This document shows, one piece after another, positions 8,816-19,212 of a stretch of 57,714 nt of DNA. Position 1 is the stretch's first letter. Each line of letters starts with the position of its first letter. The notes below the pieces were generated by a model. That model saw only the letters and a program-made list of their open reading frames with translations. It had not been told where the DNA came from and did not search any database. Source of the DNA: Candidatus Kaiserbacteria bacterium. Its GTDB lineage: Bacteria; Patescibacteriota; Minisyncoccia; Phycocordibacterales; UBA2100. Position numbers and translations under genes: made by a program. The stretch is from assembly GCA_016217965.1 (NCBI GenBank), contig JACRFI010000015.1:80366-138079 (forward strand). Direction: 5' to 3'.

Positions 8816-9211
8816 TCATTCGCTCGTAACGCCATCAAAATGCTCCCCATCTTTTTCTGCGTCCGCCTTTGTCTCGTGCACGGTGCCGTCTTTATGGTTC
8901 GGCGGCGCATAGACGGTATACAGGTCGAGTGATTCGTGTTTCGAAGTGTTGATAATGTTGTGCTTGGTGCCGGAAGGAATTGTGACAGCGGAACCTTCGC
9001 CAAGCATGTGTTCGACGCCATCTAGAACCGCTTTGCCTTCCCCATCCTCGATGCGGATGAATTGGTCCAGGTCGTGCATCTCCGTGCCGATGTCCTCGCC
9101 GGGGGGAATACTCATGACAACTAGTTGCAAGTTGCGAGCGGTGTATAGTACCTTGCGAAAATTCTCATTATCTTCCGTCGCCTCTTCGATGTTCGTAACA
9201 AATCCTTTCAT
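8816..9211 (-). CDS. Cupin-domain protein
   Basis: SIPPGEDIGTEMHDLDQFIRIEDGEGKAVLDG...GSAVTIPSGTKHNIINTSK cupin motifs. Start reassigned. Confidence 0.8.
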   Translation of the reverse strand: MKGFVTNIEEATEDNENFRKVLYTARNLQLVVMSIPPGEDIGTEMHDLDQFIRIEDGEGKAVLDGVEHMLGEGSAVTIPSGTKHNIINTSKHESLDLYTVYAPPNHKDGTVHETKADAEKDGEHFDGVTSE

Positions 9212-9216
9212 ATTTT

Positions 9217-9426
9217 TTACGCCGTGTGCGGCGAGTGTTTCGTTGGAATGATAAAAATGGCGAGAAGGTACGCGAGGACTCCTGGGAAAAATCCCGAGAA
9301 AATGACGACGATAAGCCATGCGAGCCTCAATCCCACCGGGTCGACGCTCCAGTATTCCCCCAGCCCGCCACAGATACCTGCAAAAACACGATTTGTCTCA
9401 CTTCTATACAATCGCTTTGTCTCCAT
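9217..9426 (-). CDS. PspC-domain protein
   Basis: KRLYRSETNRVFAGICGGLGEYWSVDPVGLRLAWLIVVIFSGFFPGVLAYLLAIFIIP. Start reassigned. Confidence 0.85.
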   Translation of the reverse strand: METKRLYRSETNRVFAGICGGLGEYWSVDPVGLRLAWLIVVIFSGFFPGVLAYLLAIFIIPTKHSPHTA

Positions 9427-9485
9427 GCCTGCATTGTACCCTACTTTGCAGCCCAAGGTACGCGTTCCTGGTATACTGAGCACAT

Positions 9486-9671
9486 ATGCCCGCATCAAGA
9501 CCGAACGAACATGAGGAATGGGAGGCGGAGCAAAAAAAGCTTGCCTCAGGAAAGAAATCACGCCAACGCCCACTCACTGCCCCAAAGCCTCCTCCCTCTG
9601 GCGATCCACATCCGACTCGTATAGAGGAAAATACCAAAAAGTGGCGCGACGAACTCTATTGGTCAGAGTAA
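9486..9671 (+). CDS. Small hydrophilic hypothetical protein (61 aa)
   Basis: MPASRPNEHEEWEAEQKKLASGKKSRQRP...; TATACT element 8 nt upstream of ATG. Confidence 0.5.
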   Translation: MPASRPNEHEEWEAEQKKLASGKKSRQRPLTAPKPPPSGDPHPTRIEENTKKWRDELYWSE

Positions 9672-10265
9672 TCAGTGCGCAAGATTGCCCAGTTCCCGGA
9701 CTTTCCGCAACCATCTTTCTTTCTTAGCTGGTGGCGTGTTTTCTGCGGGACCGAACCACGTTGAAGAAACGGAAAATCCTGCAAACCAAAGTATTCCCCA
9801 TCGGAGCTGCGCATTCACGTTGCCGGGTAGAAACCTCACAAGCCACGGGGCAGTGCCGCTTGTCATGATGATCCGGGCCGTCTTTCCGCGAAAAAGCCGA
9901 TGCCAGAGAGGGGTTCGTTTGCCGCTTGAGAGCTTGATGTAGCGGAATGCAGAGCCAGGAAGCCAGGCACGGTCAAAAAGTCCTTTCAGAATGGCAGGCA
10001 TTCCCACCCACCATACGGGATAGACAACGACAAAGTGATCAGAGTCGGTTACCAGCTTCTGGAATTTGACGAGGTCAGGTTCTAGTTCTTGTCTTGCTCG
10101 GTAGCCCCGATGTAAGATCGGATCGAATTGCATCTCCCCGATATTCATACGCCCCACCGTATGCCCGGCCTCTCTCGCGCTCTTCTCGTACGCATCTGCG
10201 ATTTCGCCGCACATGCCTGAGGTGTCAGGATGTCCCAGAAGCAGGAAAATTCTCTTTATTTTCAT
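9672..10265 (-). CDS. NAD(P)H-dependent flavodoxin-fold oxidoreductase (quinone reductase-like)
   Basis: FLLLGHPDTSGMCGEIADAYEKSAREAGHTV...VVVYPVWWVGMPAILKGLFDRAWLPGSAF. Confidence 0.82.
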   Translation of the reverse strand: MKIKRIFLLLGHPDTSGMCGEIADAYEKSAREAGHTVGRMNIGEMQFDPILHRGYRARQELEPDLVKFQKLVTDSDHFVVVYPVWWVGMPAILKGLFDRAWLPGSAFRYIKLSSGKRTPLWHRLFRGKTARIIMTSGTAPWLVRFLPGNVNAQLRWGILWFAGFSVSSTWFGPAENTPPAKKERWLRKVRELGNLAH

Positions 10266-10381
10266 GTGGTAGGCTGTATTGTATCACGCAAGAGTCGGCG
10301 GTTTCAGGGCGTAATACCTTGACGATTCGGCTTTGGCGTGTTACCAATAGCCCTCACTTAAGAGATTACTCTACTTGCTCC

Positions 10382-11998
10382 ATGCGATTCATATTAAACG
10401 CCCATCGCGTCCTTCTTAGCTTGAATTATCGGGAAATAAATTGGAAGAGTTGGAAGACGTGGACAATCGTGGGCGCGATTCTGGCGGTACTCATCGGACT
10501 CCTCTCGTACAACGCTCTTTCCGGCGGGACTGAAGAGACAGTAGAAACAGGGCCTCGCCAAGTTCGCGTGGCACGTGTTGGAGATATTCTCCGTGGAAGC
10601 GGGTCCCTTTCTGTTATAGCTGAAGTACAGTCCGTGAGTGAGGCAAAGATTAGCCCCGAGTCCGGTGGCCGCGTAGCGCGCGTGCGCGCATCGCTCGGAG
10701 ACCGAGTCGCTGCAGGGCAAGTCCTTGCTGAAATAGAGAATGATTCTCAGCGTGCCGCAGTCCTTCAGGCAGAAGGCGCATATGACGCAGCAAAAGCCTC
10801 TCTTCAGAAAGTAGAGGGGGGCACTCGGGCAGAGCAGCTCGCCATTCTTGAGAGCGCGCTCGCGTCAGCCAAAGGTTCTGCGGTTACGGCGCTTCTTACC
10901 GCCTATGCAAGCGTAGATAGTGCCGTCAATGACACCGCGGACCAGATGTTCACTGGCGTGGAGCTCGGCAATATTCAATTTACGCCCTCTACGTCCAATC
11001 AGGCGCGAGAAGCAGACCTCGAAACACGCCGCGGCAAGTTAACACTGACCTTAGACAGACAAGAAGAGGCCTCAAAGTCCGTTTCGGTGTCGTCGGACCT
11101 GTCACGCGAACTGCAGCTCGCCGAGGAAGAAGTGCGGGAAGTTCGCACATTCATCGATATCATTCTTGCGGCACTTGCTGACGCATTTGATTCCCCCACC
11201 GTCTCTTCTTCTGAAATATCGGCATATAAAGCAGATGCAACGGCATCTCGAACCACTCTCACAGCGGCACTCAGCGGCATAACATCTGCTCGCAATTCCA
11301 TCCAAACGTCTGAGAAAAATCTCGAACAGGGAGAAACCGGGGCGCAATCTGAAGATGTTGCAGGAGCAGAAGCGGCGGTAAAGCAGGCACAGGGCTCATA
11401 CAATGCAGCACTCGCAAATCTTGAAAAAACCATCCTTCGCTCCCCCATCGCCGGAACCCTCAACAATTTCACCATAAAGCTCGGTGATACAGTCGCCCCT
11501 GCGCAAGAAGTCGCGATTGTCTCGAATAACAATGCACTCGAGGGGGTTGCCTACCTCACGGAGGAGGACAAGGAAAGAGTCCGTGTCGGCCAAAAAGTGA
11601 AGATGGAAGGAAACATCGAGGGCACTATTACGAAGATTGCGCCCGCCTTGGACCCCGTAACACGCCGCGTCGAGATCCGCATCGGGCTTCCTGCTTCCGC
11701 CACTAATACTCTTACAAACGGCCAATCTCTTCGAGTGGAGTTAGATTCAGCTGCACCCACACCAACAAAAGCAACTGAAGGCCCGCTTTCGATTCCCATA
11801 ACTGCACTCCGTATGGAAGCGAGCCGCAATGCAGTATTCACCGTTGTCGAAAGTAAAATAGTTACGAAGGAAATAACGATCGGCAAGCTCTCCGGCGAAT
11901 ATGTTCAGGTGACCGCGGGAATCGATGCAAGTACTGAAATTGTGGTGGATGCGAGAGGGCTGAAAGAAGGAGACGTTGTTACAGCTTCTAGCTTCTAG
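10382..11998 (+). CDS. RND efflux periplasmic adaptor (membrane fusion protein)
   Basis: TM anchor, ISPESGGRVARVRASLGDRVAAGQVLAEIEND, long coiled coil, LRSPIAGTLNNFTIKLGDTVAPAQEVAIV. Start placed at the ATG before the TM anchor. Confidence 0.82.
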   Translation: MRFILNAHRVLLSLNYREINWKSWKTWTIVGAILAVLIGLLSYNALSGGTEETVETGPRQVRVARVGDILRGSGSLSVIAEVQSVSEAKISPESGGRVARVRASLGDRVAAGQVLAEIENDSQRAAVLQAEGAYDAAKASLQKVEGGTRAEQLAILESALASAKGSAVTALLTAYASVDSAVNDTADQMFTGVELGNIQFTPSTSNQAREADLETRRGKLTLTLDRQEEASKSVSVSSDLSRELQLAEEEVREVRTFIDIILAALADAFDSPTVSSSEISAYKADATASRTTLTAALSGITSARNSIQTSEKNLEQGETGAQSEDVAGAEAAVKQAQGSYNAALANLEKTILRSPIAGTLNNFTIKLGDTVAPAQEVAIVSNNNALEGVAYLTEEDKERVRVGQKVKMEGNIEGTITKIAPALDPVTRRVEIRIGLPASATNTLTNGQSLRVELDSAAPTPTKATEGPLSIPITALRMEASRNAVFTVVESKIVTKEITIGKLSGEYVQVTAGIDASTEIVVDARGLKEGDVVTASSF

Positions 11999-12061
11999 CT
12001 TCGAGCTTATACATTCACTATGCATTATCCCCTAGCACCTAGAAGCTAGCACCTAGAAGCT
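11983..12061 (+). repeat. Stop-to-start intercistronic inverted repeat, AGCTTCTAG type
   Basis: 5' arm AGCTTCTAGCTTCTAGCTTCGAGCTT overlaps the adaptor stop (11996-11998); 3' arm CTAGCACCTAGAAGCTAGCACCTAGAAGCT ends directly at ATG 12062. Confidence 0.85.
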
Positions 12062-15000
12062 ATGATTCCTCTCTGGACTTTCTTCCTCAAAAAAAGGCAA
12101 TTCACAGCCCTTCTTATAGTATCGCTCATCGCGGCAGGCACATATGCCCTTCTTTCGATTCCGAAAGAGTCAGCACCCGAAGTCCGCATTCCGGTAGGCA
12201 TCGTCACTGCAGCTCTGCCTGGCGCTTCTGCTGAAGATATAGAACAGCTCGTAACGAACGAGATTGAAGCAGGCATTGCGAATCTTGAAAACCTGGACAC
12301 TCTCACGTCCAATTCGCGCGAAGGGCTTTCAATGGTCACTGTGCAATTCGACGCGTCAGCGGACTTGGATAAATCCATACAGAACTTGAAAGACGCGGTC
12401 GATGCAATAAAGCCGAACCTACCCGAAGAAGCGACGGACCCCGTAGTGAGTGAGGTAAATTTCGCAGAACAGCCGGTTCTCATCATTTCAGTGACAGGGG
12501 AATACGCACCTTCACTCCTAACTGAACTCGGAGAGAGCCTTCAAGACGAACTTCAGAATGTAAAAGGTGTATCACGAGTCGATGTATCCGGGGTAAGGCA
12601 GCGCGAGATACACGTCGTTGTCAAAAAAGACAAGCTCGAGCAATACGGCCTTCGGCTCGGGGACATCACATCTGCTATCCAGATGTCCAATGCCTCGCTT
12701 CCTGTGGGGTCTATCACCGTGGATTCTGTGGAATACGCACTGAATTTCGAAGGTGACATCACAAACGCAGACCAGATCCGCGACGTTGCCATACTGACAT
12801 CAAGCGGCTCCATCGTGTATGTCCGTGATGTTGCAGACATCGTTGACGGACTCGAGAGGCAGACAAGCATTTCGCGCGCCTCCTCGAATGGTGAACCTTC
12901 GAAAACGGCGCTCACGCTCTCGGTCTTCAAAAGCTCCGGCGGCAATATTGTTGCTACAGCAGATGCAGTGAAGGAGCGGCTTGAAGAGTTGAAAAAAGGC
13001 ATACTCGCGGATAGCACTGTTGTTATCGCACTCGATCTAGGCGAGGAAGTCAATCGTGACCTTACGGAACTTACAAGTGTCGGCTTTGAGACGCTTCTCC
13101 TCGTCATGTTAACGCTGTTCCTCACAATTGGCTGGCGTGAATCGCTCGTCGCAGCCGTGTCGATCCCGCTCTCTTTCCTTATTGCATTCATTGGCCTTCA
13201 GGCCAGCGGGAACACGATAAACTTCGTCTCGCTTTTTGCGCTTATCCTCGCTATCGGCATCCTTGTCGATTCCGGCATCGTGGTGACAGAAGCTATTCAC
13301 ACACGCATGCGCAAATTCGCGACGAAAGAAGAGGCCGCGGAAGCCTCTCTTAAAGAATACGCGTGGCCTCTTATGGCAGGCACCATGGCTTCCATCGCGG
13401 TCTTTGCGCCACTTTTCTTCATCTCCGGTATTGTCGGCGAATTCATTGCCTCCATTCCTTTCACGCTTATTTTTGTCCTTATCGCCTCCATTTTTGTAGC
13501 GCTCGGGTTGGTTCCGTTAATTGCCATCAGATTTACAAAAAAAGACAACAACCGGCTCGAGGCGCGGCAAGAAGAATACACGCATAGATTCCAAGAGTGG
13601 TACCGCGAAAGGCTCACTTCCCTTCTCGACAGCCGGCGTGCGCAAAATATCTTCTTGTGGGCGATAGGCATAGGGTTCATCGTTTCCCTCGCTCTACCGA
13701 TCTCCGGTCTTCTCAAAACGACATTTTTCCCTCAAGAGGATATTGACTTCATCTTTGCCGAGATAGAAAAGCCGGTCGGAACAACACTTGCAGAAACCGA
13801 CCTTGCAGTACGCATCGTCGAAGAGGCGCTCTATGGAGACAAAGATGTCGAGGCATTCACGACGACAGTTGGTGGCTCGAGCGCTCTTACTGGAGATACC
13901 CCAACTTCGGGTGGACACCTCGCAAACATCACCGTTCTTCTCAAAAAGGACCGGGAAAACACTTCTTCGGAAGTCGCCAGAAACATTCGCAATCGGCTCG
14001 GCACAATGCCAGGCGCAGAAGTTAGAGTATCGGAACCAAATAACGGTCCCCCGACCGGCGCACCAGTTCTGATAACCTTCTCCGGCGATGATCTCGATGA
14101 CTTGGAGCGCGCCACGCTCGACGCGGAACGGCTCCTTTCATCCATAGAAGGCGTTTCGGATATTGAATCCAGCGTCAAAGACACAGGCATAGAGTTCACG
14201 CTCGAGATCGACCGCGCAAAAGCGGCAAGCTTGGGGCTCTCGCCTTTCATGATAGCTCAGACACTTCGCACCGCTGTGCAAGGCCAAGAGGCGACGACAA
14301 TTCGAAACGTTGAGAACGATATCGACGTGGTCGTAAAACTTGGGCTCAACCCGGTCTACGATGACCCGGCGGAAACGACGTTCGTGAATCCTGATGCCCT
14401 ACGCTCTATCACAATCCCGACACCAAAGGGCCCGGTTCTGCTTGGGTCCGTGTTAGATACCTCCATTCATCGTGGCAAGGCATCTATCCGGCACGACGAC
14501 AGAAAGCGCATCGAAACAGTAACAAGCGAAGTAACTGGAGGCGCAACGCCTGTCGAAGTAACTGCAGAATTCGAGAGGCGCATAGGAGAGTTGGATATTC
14601 CTGCGAGCGTGACGTGGAAAATTGGCGGCGAAACGGAAGATGTGAACCAATCATTCGCCGAAATGGGTTTTGCGTTCATCGCGGGGCTTGTGCTCATGAT
14701 TGCGATCATGGTGGTGCAATTTAATTCCATCCGGCACGCGCTCTACCTTATCCTCATGGTCATTCTATCCCTCATCGGCGTATTCGGCGGACTTTTCTTT
14801 ACGGCACAAACACTATCATTCTCGTCCGTCATCGGCATAATTGCGCTCGCAGGAGTCATCATCAATCACGCCATCATCCTCACCGACTCCATCCATCGGC
14901 TTGCGCACGGACAGAATGGCCTGACGCACAAAGGCGTTATCGTTGAGGCTGCCGTCTCGCGCCTGCGCCCTATCTTCCTCACGACCATAACCACCGTCAT

Positions 15001-15148
15001 TGGTATGGTGCCGCTTGCGCGTGCGTCGGCTCTCTGGGGGCCACTCGCATTCGCCATTATGTTCGGGCTCGCGTTTTCCATGGTGTTAACTCTTGTCATG
15101 ATTCCGATACTTACGTACAGGTGGCCTGGTTCTTGGAGAAGAATATAA
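12062..15148 (+). CDS. RND-family efflux permease (AcrB/HAE1-like)
   Basis: 1028 aa; IPKESAPEVRIP...VTAALPGASAEDIEQLVTNEIE; LALILAIGILVDSGIVV; IGIIALAGVIINHAIILTDSI. Confidence 0.9.
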   Translation: MIPLWTFFLKKRQFTALLIVSLIAAGTYALLSIPKESAPEVRIPVGIVTAALPGASAEDIEQLVTNEIEAGIANLENLDTLTSNSREGLSMVTVQFDASADLDKSIQNLKDAVDAIKPNLPEEATDPVVSEVNFAEQPVLIISVTGEYAPSLLTELGESLQDELQNVKGVSRVDVSGVRQREIHVVVKKDKLEQYGLRLGDITSAIQMSNASLPVGSITVDSVEYALNFEGDITNADQIRDVAILTSSGSIVYVRDVADIVDGLERQTSISRASSNGEPSKTALTLSVFKSSGGNIVATADAVKERLEELKKGILADSTVVIALDLGEEVNRDLTELTSVGFETLLLVMLTLFLTIGWRESLVAAVSIPLSFLIAFIGLQASGNTINFVSLFALILAIGILVDSGIVVTEAIHTRMRKFATKEEAAEASLKEYAWPLMAGTMASIAVFAPLFFISGIVGEFIASIPFTLIFVLIASIFVALGLVPLIAIRFTKKDNNRLEARQEEYTHRFQEWYRERLTSLLDSRRAQNIFLWAIGIGFIVSLALPISGLLKTTFFPQEDIDFIFAEIEKPVGTTLAETDLAVRIVEEALYGDKDVEAFTTTVGGSSALTGDTPTSGGHLANITVLLKKDRENTSSEVARNIRNRLGTMPGAEVRVSEPNNGPPTGAPVLITFSGDDLDDLERATLDAERLLSSIEGVSDIESSVKDTGIEFTLEIDRAKAASLGLSPFMIAQTLRTAVQGQEATTIRNVENDIDVVVKLGLNPVYDDPAETTFVNPDALRSITIPTPKGPVLLGSVLDTSIHRGKASIRHDDRKRIETVTSEVTGGATPVEVTAEFERRIGELDIPASVTWKIGGETEDVNQSFAEMGFAFIAGLVLMIAIMVVQFNSIRHALYLILMVILSLIGVFGGLFFTAQTLSFSSVIGIIALAGVIINHAIILTDSIHRLAHGQNGLTHKGVIVEAAVSRLRPIFLTTITTVIGMVPLARASALWGPLAFAIMFGLAFSMVLTLVMIPILTYRWPGSWRRI

Positions 15149-15279
15149 TCTCGATGATCCTGTCACGCATATTTTTCTGCTGAAAAATTGCGCGACCCCG
15201 CCTCAGCGCCGCCGCGCCTGCGAAGACGGCAAAAAACTTACGCCTTCAGCGAGTTTCGGCGCTAAACAATGCGTATCGA

Positions 15280-15400
15280 GCAACGCCTCAACGTCGAGAG
15301 AACATCGCGCAGCGAACAAAGAAACGTGAAGAAAGCCTGCAGTACCTCTTCAGAAAGAAGCGTGCAGAGAGTTCGCGTTCAGGGCGACGTTGAGGGTTGC
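15280..15400. ncRNA. Candidate rod-like structured RNA in intergenic region
   Basis: Nested complementary arms: GCAAC-g-CCTCAACGTCG (15280-15296) with CGACGTTGAGG-GTTGC (15385-15400); GCGAAC/GTTCGC; CTGCA/TGCAG; CTTC/GAAG around AGAAA. No ORF explains the region. Confidence 0.35.
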
Positions 15401-15405
15401 GAAGA

Positions 15406-15981
15406 CTAATTCCACAAACTCCTTCGATTTTCTCTACTTCTCTCGCGGCGAAAGTCTCCTAAGCCTATTTCCTCGCGCATCTCCCCCGGTGGCTCTCTCC
15501 TCCCTATCTGCCCCAGCCTCATCGCTCGTAATGTCTTTAACGAAAAATAGAGTGCGAATATAAATCCGACAACTATCGCTTCACGCCCGATGAACACAAG
15601 TGGGCTACCACCAAAATATGCTACCAACGCGAGGACTTCATTTGCTGCAGTGCCTAGCGCGGCAACAATTGTATTGAGAAGCATGACAAACTCCTTTTTT
15701 GGATGCGTCATTGCCGCAAGAATGACGAGAACTAACGCACTGCCAATATCAACCGGGATTGAGACGTATAGTGCACTATCCCAAAACGGGGCCAGCACCA
15801 GCATCACGGCTGCAATGCCCACAAAAAACATCCGTAATTGGTCGCCGTAGTAATGCGCGAGGTGTGGGCCAGAGCGTATGCGCGGGAAAAAGAGCTGCGT
15901 CGTATCCATCAGCTCCTCGTGCGGGACTTTCTTCTCCCAATCGTCGTCCCTCTCGTACCTATCGAAATCGTCGTTCCCCAT
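15406..15981 (-). CDS. Multi-pass membrane protein, hypothetical
   Basis: 191 aa with several hydrophobic segments between charged termini. Confidence 0.65.
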   Translation of the reverse strand: MGNDDFDRYERDDDWEKKVPHEELMDTTQLFFPRIRSGPHLAHYYGDQLRMFFVGIAAVMLVLAPFWDSALYVSIPVDIGSALVLVILAAMTHPKKEFVMLLNTIVAALGTAANEVLALVAYFGGSPLVFIGREAIVVGFIFALYFSLKTLRAMRLGQIGRREPPGEMREEIGLGDFRRERSRENRRSLWN

Positions 15982-16161
15982 ACCCGGTTAGTAGAATGTG
16001 CCTTTGCGGCAGACGCCTACCGGCTGCCGCGGCGTGGTCGTATAAAATTCGACTTCGTTGATTTGTTTGATTTGGTGATCTGCTTTCATAGGGAATCCAA
16101 GCCTAAGGCACATTTCACTACCGGGCATACCCCTTCAGCATATCACTTGGCACAAGCTTTG

Positions 16162-16464
16162 CTACTTTGCGGCGTGTTTCTCGGAAAGGGCGATTACCGC
16201 ATTCATATCGTCTGCAGGCGCAACTTTATTCCGCCTTCTCACGCCACACTTCGTGCAAACGTGTACCAAAACGTATTCACGCACTGTGCCTTCCACAGAA
16301 ACCGGCTCCATCATTCCCTGGCACGCTTCCTTCCTATCGCCGGGTCCCACGTCTACATGCTTGCTCCAGAGGCATTTTGGACAGTGATTCGTATACCCGG
16401 TGCCATGAACGTGTATTTTGCAATGATCACAGATAAAATCTTCAATGCGACGTGTAAAGCTCAT
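16162..16464 (-). CDS. RNHCP-like zinc-ribbon protein
   Basis: FICDHCKIHVHGTGYTNHCPKCLWSKHVD...VHVCTKCGVRRRNKV. Confidence 0.8.
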   Translation of the reverse strand: MSFTRRIEDFICDHCKIHVHGTGYTNHCPKCLWSKHVDVGPGDRKEACQGMMEPVSVEGTVREYVLVHVCTKCGVRRRNKVAPADDMNAVIALSEKHAAK

Positions 16465-16479
16465 ATTGGGAGCAGAGCT

Positions 16480-16511
16480 GCCCCGTTAGATGCGATGCTA
16501 TCTAATGGGGC
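16480..16511 (-). repeat. Intercistronic hairpin, CCCGTTAGA type
   Basis: GCCCCGTTAGAT gcgatgct ATCTAATGGGGC: 12-bp stem with one G-U, between the stop of the 3D-domain gene and the start of the RNHCP gene. Confidence 0.8.
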
Positions 16512-16550
16512 AAAATCCTCCACCTTCCTAGTAAACGCCATGTAAGAAAA

Positions 16551-17702
16551 CTAACGCTGTCCGACAAGTTCGCGTAGCGACTGAAGAATCCCGGAGAGAA
16601 TATCCCGAAACCGCAATAGAATATTGAAAAGCGGATCGGTAGTATTTGTCGAAGATGCAGAATAATTCACCCCGGCGCCAAATGTATCACCTTCCCTTTT
16701 TTCTACGCTGACTGTTGTCGAGCCAGATGTATAGGTGATGCCTGGCCGATCGGTAGAGGTAATTTCAAACTTGCCACCCGACGTTTCTACACTGATAGCA
16801 GAGCCCCCTGTACTTTTTCCAATAGCGACGCTTGAAAGAGTAGGTGTTGTCGATACACCAAGAAGAGACAGGAGTTTATCCGCAACGGATGTGCCGCCTT
16901 CCCCCGTAAGGCTGATGGGTGAGAGTGTACTAAGGCCGGATGAATAGGGCGTAGGTGCTCCGGTTTGCAGTGGACTGAAATATTGTCCCGGCTGTGCGCC
17001 ACCGGGTTGGTAGACCGGCTGCGCTTGCTGTGAAGGCATTGCTTGCGGATACTGCTGCCCACCTTGATTCGATTGGTATGCCTGACCGATGGATTGCGCT
17101 TGCCCGCCACCTGGTGGCGCGTATCCTGCTGCAGCGGAGGGTACATACTCACCGCCTGAAACTACAGGATCGCTTGTAAGTGGTCCACCTATTTGTCTCC
17201 ACTGCTGTGTCGTGTTTCCGCATACGCTGCCACTATTCACAAGCCCTTGATTTCCTCCTTTTCTGTAATCACCGTATGCGATGTCGTACTTGCTCCGCAT
17301 GACCGCGCATGTCCCATATTTGGCGCATCCTGATTCTCGAAATGCGCTGCCTGTGTCATGTACGTAGCCAATGACTTTTTCTATGGTATATCGCTTATAG
17401 TCTGCATTGCTGACATACGTAATGGAACCCATGTCGTAATATTTCCCGTAGTGGCTCGGATGCGCAGCAAGTGTGACATACTTTGATTTTCCAAGCCGAA
17501 AATCATCAAGTGTTTTTGGCACTGACCCAGCACCATTCGGGCCTGGGCGCGACGTCGCGAAGGGACCCTCAATATTTCCTCCAGCACCTGGCGCGTAACA
17601 GGTCACTCTTGCTTTGACCGGGATCGACATTTCTTCATTCGCTGCATGTCCGACTGCAGGAAGCACTAGGGCGATAGCCAGAAAAAAACCTGCGCGAAGC
17701 AT
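16551..17702 (-). CDS. Secreted 3D-domain (double-psi beta-barrel-like) protein
   Basis: Signal peptide MLRAGFFLAIALVLPAVGHA; KARVTCYAPG...VIGYVHDTGSAF...YDIAYGDYR; Gly/Gln/Pro linker. TACAAT 7 nt before ATG. Confidence 0.65.
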   Translation of the reverse strand: MLRAGFFLAIALVLPAVGHAANEEMSIPVKARVTCYAPGAGGNIEGPFATSRPGPNGAGSVPKTLDDFRLGKSKYVTLAAHPSHYGKYYDMGSITYVSNADYKRYTIEKVIGYVHDTGSAFRESGCAKYGTCAVMRSKYDIAYGDYRKGGNQGLVNSGSVCGNTTQQWRQIGGPLTSDPVVSGGEYVPSAAAGYAPPGGGQAQSIGQAYQSNQGGQQYPQAMPSQQAQPVYQPGGAQPGQYFSPLQTGAPTPYSSGLSTLSPISLTGEGGTSVADKLLSLLGVSTTPTLSSVAIGKSTGGSAISVETSGGKFEITSTDRPGITYTSGSTTVSVEKREGDTFGAGVNYSASSTNTTDPLFNILLRFRDILSGILQSLRELVGQR

Positions 17703-17755
17703 CGCTCATATTGTACCCTCTATTTGGACGCTGTCTCTTCCGTCTGTTGAAATCT

Positions 17756-19159
17756 CTAGAGTATCGTGACGCTTGTTGTAGCCATCACCTCTTCCTTTGC
17801 GAGCGAGAAACATTTGAGCGTAAAGAGAACACTGCCAGACATGCTAGAGCTGGTCGGAACGGTTTGCACACCGTTATTCCCCTGTCCAATGCCAATATTC
17901 CCGGCTGCTCCTGATATTGAGAGTGTACAGCGTGGTTCGGATAAGACGCGCACACTGGACCAGCTGACGAACATCGCCTCTCCTCCCCGCACCTCTCTCC
18001 TTTGTGGAATGATCGCCAATATCGGCTTCAAGAGTTCGGGTGCAAAGGGTGTCGTAGTTGCGGTGACATTTGGATTGCCGATGCTTGGATTTTGTGGAGT
18101 TTGCGGTGTTTGAGGCGGCTTCTTTTCGTCCTTCTTGGCGCCAAACTGCGGCATTTTGAAATTCTTGAATAGATTTTGGAGCATGGAGCCAAGCTGCGAG
18201 AACAAACTGCTTGAAGATGACTGGTTCTGATTCTCTACAGCATCGGTCGGGTTCGCGTACGTACTTGCTGGCCACATATTTTGTGCACTTGTTTGTTGAT
18301 TCGTCGGGTGCAAGGGGTGGTTAAAACAATCGGGACCATATTTCCCTGGCACAACGTATATAGGGTGGATACTTGCTAAACAATCCCAATCCTTAGTGTG
18401 ACCTCCCTGCCTGTTATTGTTGATTCCCGCTTCTGGATTGAGCGCGGTTGCCTTTTTTGCCAATTCCTCTGCTTGATCATTGCTTAAACCTAATTTCTTG
18501 CCTAGCTCCTCAATTTTTTTCGGGTCGCCTTCCGCCATCGCCTGCAACATCTGCGGGTCCGTCTGGATTTTCTTTTGAATTTCCGGATCCTTGGTCACGG
18601 TTGCCGCAGCCGGCGCGGCGACCGCATCAGCAATACGTTTAGAGTCCGATAAAGGTGCGTCCTTGTTCGCACCCGCAACTCCCGGCAAAGGCTCTCCATC
18701 TTTATATGCCGAAGCTAACTTTTTCAATGAGGATAGATCACCATTACTGTTTTCGACGGTATCTATTGCATTATTGATACCTTGTTTGTCACATTTTGAG
18801 ATTTCAAACTTCCCCCCTTCCATTACCCCCCAAATTGTCGGCATTTCTACGCACAGTTTGGGAGGGATTTGTCCTGGCTTGCATCCGTACTTCGTATTTT
18901 CAACATCGCCTGTACATAGCCGTGTTTTTCCTATGGTAACCGTGGCGCCCCCTAATCCTCCCTCGAAAATTACTCGCTCATCCGTGCACCCAGAAAGATC
19001 CCCTGTTATCTGTTTAAGTTTGCCCGTAGCCCCTGCCAATGAGCTTTGATGTTTGACTGGACTTTCTTTAAACGAAGCACAATTTGATACTTTTGCTGCA
19101 TCCGATATAAACGGAAAAATTACTACGGCAATAACCGCAACGGCAACATGGCGAAACAT
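17756..19159 (-). CDS. Secreted hypothetical protein
   Basis: Start reassigned to MFRHVAVAVIAVVIFPFISDAA; multiple Cys; no family recognised. Confidence 0.6.
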   Translation of the reverse strand: MFRHVAVAVIAVVIFPFISDAAKVSNCASFKESPVKHQSSLAGATGKLKQITGDLSGCTDERVIFEGGLGGATVTIGKTRLCTGDVENTKYGCKPGQIPPKLCVEMPTIWGVMEGGKFEISKCDKQGINNAIDTVENSNGDLSSLKKLASAYKDGEPLPGVAGANKDAPLSDSKRIADAVAAPAAATVTKDPEIQKKIQTDPQMLQAMAEGDPKKIEELGKKLGLSNDQAEELAKKATALNPEAGINNNRQGGHTKDWDCLASIHPIYVVPGKYGPDCFNHPLHPTNQQTSAQNMWPASTYANPTDAVENQNQSSSSSLFSQLGSMLQNLFKNFKMPQFGAKKDEKKPPQTPQTPQNPSIGNPNVTATTTPFAPELLKPILAIIPQRREVRGGEAMFVSWSSVRVLSEPRCTLSISGAAGNIGIGQGNNGVQTVPTSSSMSGSVLFTLKCFSLAKEEVMATTSVTIL

Positions 19160-19212
19160 ATTGCTACCATTGTAGCTCGTTCCCGTGGCCATTCGCCGCC
19201 CGTTGTTGAAAA

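Noticed and set aside
12046-15099. Minus-strand ORFs within the RND permease
   Set aside because: Ser/Arg-rich antisense translations of a well-supported gene.
15165-15185. ATTTTT-CTGCTG-AAAAAT hairpin similar to the one at 39590
   Set aside because: Short A/T stem with shared loop; likely an ordinary terminator, too weak to call a family.
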